Shown piece after piece: positions 7,051 through 8,612 of a DNA stretch of 8,612 nt; position 1 is the stretch's first letter, and every line of letters starts with the position of its first letter. The notes beneath the pieces are model-generated. The model was given only the letters and a program-made list of their open reading frames with translations. It did not search any database and had not been told where the DNA came from. The DNA is taken from the NCBI GenBank assembly GCA_900762945.1, contig CAAFIN010000091.1:1-8612 (forward strand), written 5' to 3'. Source of the DNA: Clostridia bacterium. Lineage in GTDB: Bacteria; Bacillota; Clostridia; Christensenellales; Pumilibacteraceae. The translations under genes and the position numbers were made by a program.

Positions 7051-7104
7051 GCGCCCGTAGCGATCGATAATAGCCGTAAAATTACGGCAACGATCGACGG
7101 CGCC
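7051..7104 (+). other. Composite long stem-loop ahead of the PfoR-like gene
   Basis: An apical hairpin GCCGTAA (7073-7079) / TTACGGC (7082-7088) is enclosed by CGATCG (7061-7066) / CGATCG (7091-7096) and then by CCGT (7055-7058) / ACGG (7097-7100), with a possible further GCGC pairing at the base. Three nested helices in about 54 nt make this the most elaborate structure in the window. A TTTT at 7110-7113 follows 6-7 nt later, too weak and distant for a confident terminator. Confidence 0.6.
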
Positions 7105-7164
7105 AAGCGTTTTAGTCCGGCACCTCTTAATTGCGGCGTTTTTCGTTCCCGCAACTATACTAAA

Positions 7165-7170
7165 AAGGAA
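7165..7170 (+). promoter_or_regulatory. Ribosome binding site of the PfoR-like gene
   Basis: AAGGAA ends 10 nt before the ATG at 7181. It is weaker than the GGAGG sites of the other genes but is the only plausible site. The internal ATG at 7418 has no comparable purine-rich site, which supports the long N-terminus. Confidence 0.6.
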
Positions 7171-7180
7171 TTCTACACTT

Positions 7181-8524
7181 ATGGCAAAAAAAATCAAACG
7201 AATCGAACCCGTCGACAGCGCGCCCGAGAAAACGACCGCGAACGCAATCGCCGAAAGCGAAATACCCGAACCGGTAACCGAGGAAACTTCCGTCAGTCCC
7301 GAAACTTCTCAAACGGTTGAAGCGGAAACCGCCGATGAAACGCAGGCGGAGCAAACGGAAAAGCCGACCGCAGAACCGCTGGTAATAGCGGACACGAACG
7401 ACGGCAATCCGTTCGGTATGGAAGTCAAAAAGGAAAAAACCGCCGAAAAAGAGAAACTCGGCGGCTGGAAACTCGCGAAAAAGATACTCGGTTATATCTT
7501 TATCGACGGCTTGTCGGGCATGGCGCTCGGGCTTTTCGCCACGCTGATTATCGGCACTATTATCGGTAAGATCGGCTCGCTTATCGGCGGCACGGTGGGC
7601 GGTTATATCGTAATAATCGGCAAGTTCGCGCAGTTTATGATGGGCGCGGGCATAGCGCTCGGTATGGGGTACAAACTCAAAAAAGCCCCGCTGGTGACGA
7701 TTTCCGCGGCGGCTGTCGGTATGCTCGCTTCGTTCGCGGGCAAGATCGTGGCGAATAATTCGGTATCGATCGTCTACACTATGGTGGGCGAACCGCTGTG
7801 CGCGTTTATCGCCTCGTTCGTAGCGCTCGAAGTCGGCTCGCTCGTGTCCGGTAAGACAAAGGTCGACATCATCGTCACGCCGCTCGTAGCCGTGATTTCC
7901 GGCGCGGTAATCGCGCTGCTGCTCGGTCGCCCGATCGATATCGTTATGGGCGGTCTGCGCGAAGCGATACGCTACTCGGGTCAGCAACAACCGTTCCTTA
8001 TGGGCATACTCGTTGCCGTGCTTATGGGCGTGTTCCTCACGCTTCCCATTTCGTCGGCGGCTATCGGGCTTATACTCGGGCTTGACGGCATCGTCGCGGG
8101 CGCGGCGGTCGTCGGTTGCTGTACTCACATGGTCGGTTACGCCGTCATGAGTTTCCGCGAGAACAAATGGGGCGGTTTGCTCGCCCAAGGCGTCGGCACC
8201 AGTATGCTCCAGATGCCCAACCTCGTCCGCAAACCCATTCTGTGGCTCCCGCCCGTGATCGTCAGCGCTATCTTAGGTCCTATTTCCACTTGCGCGCTCA
8301 AAATCACCAGCACCCCCACAGGCTCCGGTATGGGCACTGCGGGACTGGTCGGCATCTTCGAAACCGTCACTTCGCTAACGGACGGCGGCTTGAATATCGG
8401 CTTAGCCCTCGTCGAAGTCATCGGACTGGATATCCTCGCCCCCGCGCTTCTGTGCTTCGGCATAAGCGAACTTATGCGCCGTTTTAATCTTATCCGCCAC
8501 GGCGACCTCAAACTCGACTTGTAA
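7181..8524 (+). CDS. PfoR-like polytopic membrane protein, PTS EIIC type 2 family
   Basis: A 447-residue predicted inner-membrane protein. Residues 1 to about 92 are a soluble, low-complexity tail rich in Glu, Thr, Ala and Pro; residues 9-65 contain 16 acidic and only 2 basic residues. From about residue 100 the chain is a series of roughly eight to ten Gly/Ala-rich hydrophobic segments. Family-type blocks near the C-terminus are GVGTSMLQMPN, PPVIVSAILGPIS and STPTGSGMGTAGLVG, which I associate with the PTS_EIIC_2 family that includes Clostridium perfringens PfoR. Members resemble sugar-permease EIIC domains but are often not part of a proven phosphotransferase system. No EIIA or EIIB phosphorylation domain is fused or visible nearby, so sugar transport is unproven and the substrate is unknown. 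The canonical PfoR core is shorter, so the tail is an addition. It follows the PFOR gene after 430 bp of structured sequence and may be read from a promoter upstream. The family call is from memory of motifs. Confidence 0.82.
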   Translation: MAKKIKRIEPVDSAPEKTTANAIAESEIPEPVTEETSVSPETSQTVEAETADETQAEQTEKPTAEPLVIADTNDGNPFGMEVKKEKTAEKEKLGGWKLAKKILGYIFIDGLSGMALGLFATLIIGTIIGKIGSLIGGTVGGYIVIIGKFAQFMMGAGIALGMGYKLKKAPLVTISAAAVGMLASFAGKIVANNSVSIVYTMVGEPLCAFIASFVALEVGSLVSGKTKVDIIVTPLVAVISGAVIALLLGRPIDIVMGGLREAIRYSGQQQPFLMGILVAVLMGVFLTLPISSAAIGLILGLDGIVAGAAVVGCCTHMVGYAVMSFRENKWGGLLAQGVGTSMLQMPNLVRKPILWLPPVIVSAILGPISTCALKITSTPTGSGMGTAGLVGIFETVTSLTDGGLNIGLALVEVIGLDILAPALLCFGISELMRRFNLIRHGDLKLDL

Positions 8525-8572
8525 AATACCGATTACTTCTATCTCAATAAGGTTTAGTATTATAAAAATCGA

Positions 8573-8612
8573 CCGCGCAGCCCTACTTTTACCTCGTCAT
8601 TCAGAGCGCGGC
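8573..8612. repeat. Inverted repeat at window edge, possible start of an interspersed repeat
   Basis: CCGCGC (8573-8578) is inverted as GCGCGG (8606-8611). Within it, GTCATTCAGAGCG (8596-8608) resembles the GTCATTC-GAGCG motif that opens short palindromic intergenic repeats I recall from several bacterial genomes. The sequence ends here, so neither the repeat length nor its copy number can be seen. It could also be part of a terminator for the PfoR-like gene. Confidence 0.35.

Larger units (their letters stand above)
6751..7180 (+). other. Long gene-free, hairpin-rich intergenic region (candidate structured RNA or leader)
   Basis: These 430 bp hold no credible protein gene. They contain a chain of inverted repeats: 6780-6794 (5 bp), 6832-6863 (11 of 12 bp), 6872-6891 (8 bp), 6906-6919 (5 bp), 6932-6945 (5 bp), 6959-6983 (with a GCC-GCAA-GGC tip, a GNRA tetraloop), 6990-7011 (8 of 9 bp), 7034-7050 (5 bp), 7051-7104 (long composite stem) and 7131-7154 (6 bp). 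No tRNA T-arm, tmRNA, RNase P, SRP or familiar riboswitch signature was found. It may be a stand-alone small RNA, the 5' leader of the membrane-protein gene, or the 3' region of the PFOR transcript. No convincing promoter was found inside it. Hairpins are seen; being an RNA gene is inferred. Confidence 0.5.

Noticed and set aside
7020..7104. Possible RNase P RNA fragment, from the GGTAAGA loop and following GC-rich stems
   Set aside because: The conserved GAGGAAAGTCC and ACAGAA regions are absent, and the remaining helices do not match.
7156..7161. TATACT as a -10 box for the PfoR-like gene
   Set aside because: The only -35 candidate (TTGCGG, 19 bp away) is poor, and transcription would begin at the ribosome binding site.
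7160..8188. Antisense open frame of 342 codons over the PfoR-like gene
   Set aside because: Register-aligned shadow rich in Arg, Asp, His and Tyr, with no family resemblance.

Overview
The window carries four protein genes, all on the + strand, and reads as a stretch of chromosome from a strict anaerobe, most likely a Clostridia-type member of the Bacillota. This rests on an oxygen-sensitive class III ribonucleotide reductase with its radical-SAM activase, a single-chain pyruvate:ferredoxin oxidoreductase, strong GGAGG-type ribosome binding sites, sigma-A-like promoters and a PfoR-type membrane protein. Base composition is moderately GC-rich, and three genes almost never use the codons TTA, CTA and TCA. 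Assignment below phylum or class is inference.

Region 1 (1-2995) is the nrdDG operon. A good promoter (TTGACC, 18 bp, extended TACTAT) is followed by two NrdR-type boxes 43 bp apart, then a GGAGG site and nrdD (210-2384). An 89-nt gap holding a very stable 13-bp hairpin leads to nrdG (2474-2995). A classic intrinsic terminator (3030-3056) closes the operon. NrdG makes the glycyl radical on NrdD, and NrdD then reduces ribonucleoside triphosphates to deoxynucleotides without oxygen.

Region 2 (3057-6750) is the pyruvate:ferredoxin oxidoreductase gene (nifJ/por type), with its own near-consensus promoter (TTGACT, 17 bp, TATAAT) and a leader of about 145 nt. A 33-bp imperfect palindrome (13 of 14 arm positions match) sits exactly on the -10 element and probable start site. 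It looks like the operator of an unidentified repressor. The enzyme supplies reduced ferredoxin or flavodoxin, the type of electron donor the NrdG radical-SAM reaction needs, so the two units plausibly work together although they are separately transcribed.

Region 3 (6751-7180) is 430 bp without a credible gene but crowded with perfect or near-perfect inverted repeats: at least nine hairpins between 6780 and 7104 plus one near the next gene. I could not match it to a known riboswitch, tmRNA, RNase P RNA, SRP RNA or 6S RNA. It is the best candidate in the window for an undescribed structured RNA or long 5' leader.

Region 4 (7181-8524) encodes a PfoR/PTS-EIIC-2-type polytopic membrane protein with an unusual acidic, Thr/Glu-rich N-terminal tail of about 90 residues and no EIIA or EIIB partner in view. 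The last bases (8573-8612) hold an inverted repeat containing a GTCATTC-AGAGCG motif that resembles the start of an interspersed intergenic repeat cut by the window edge.
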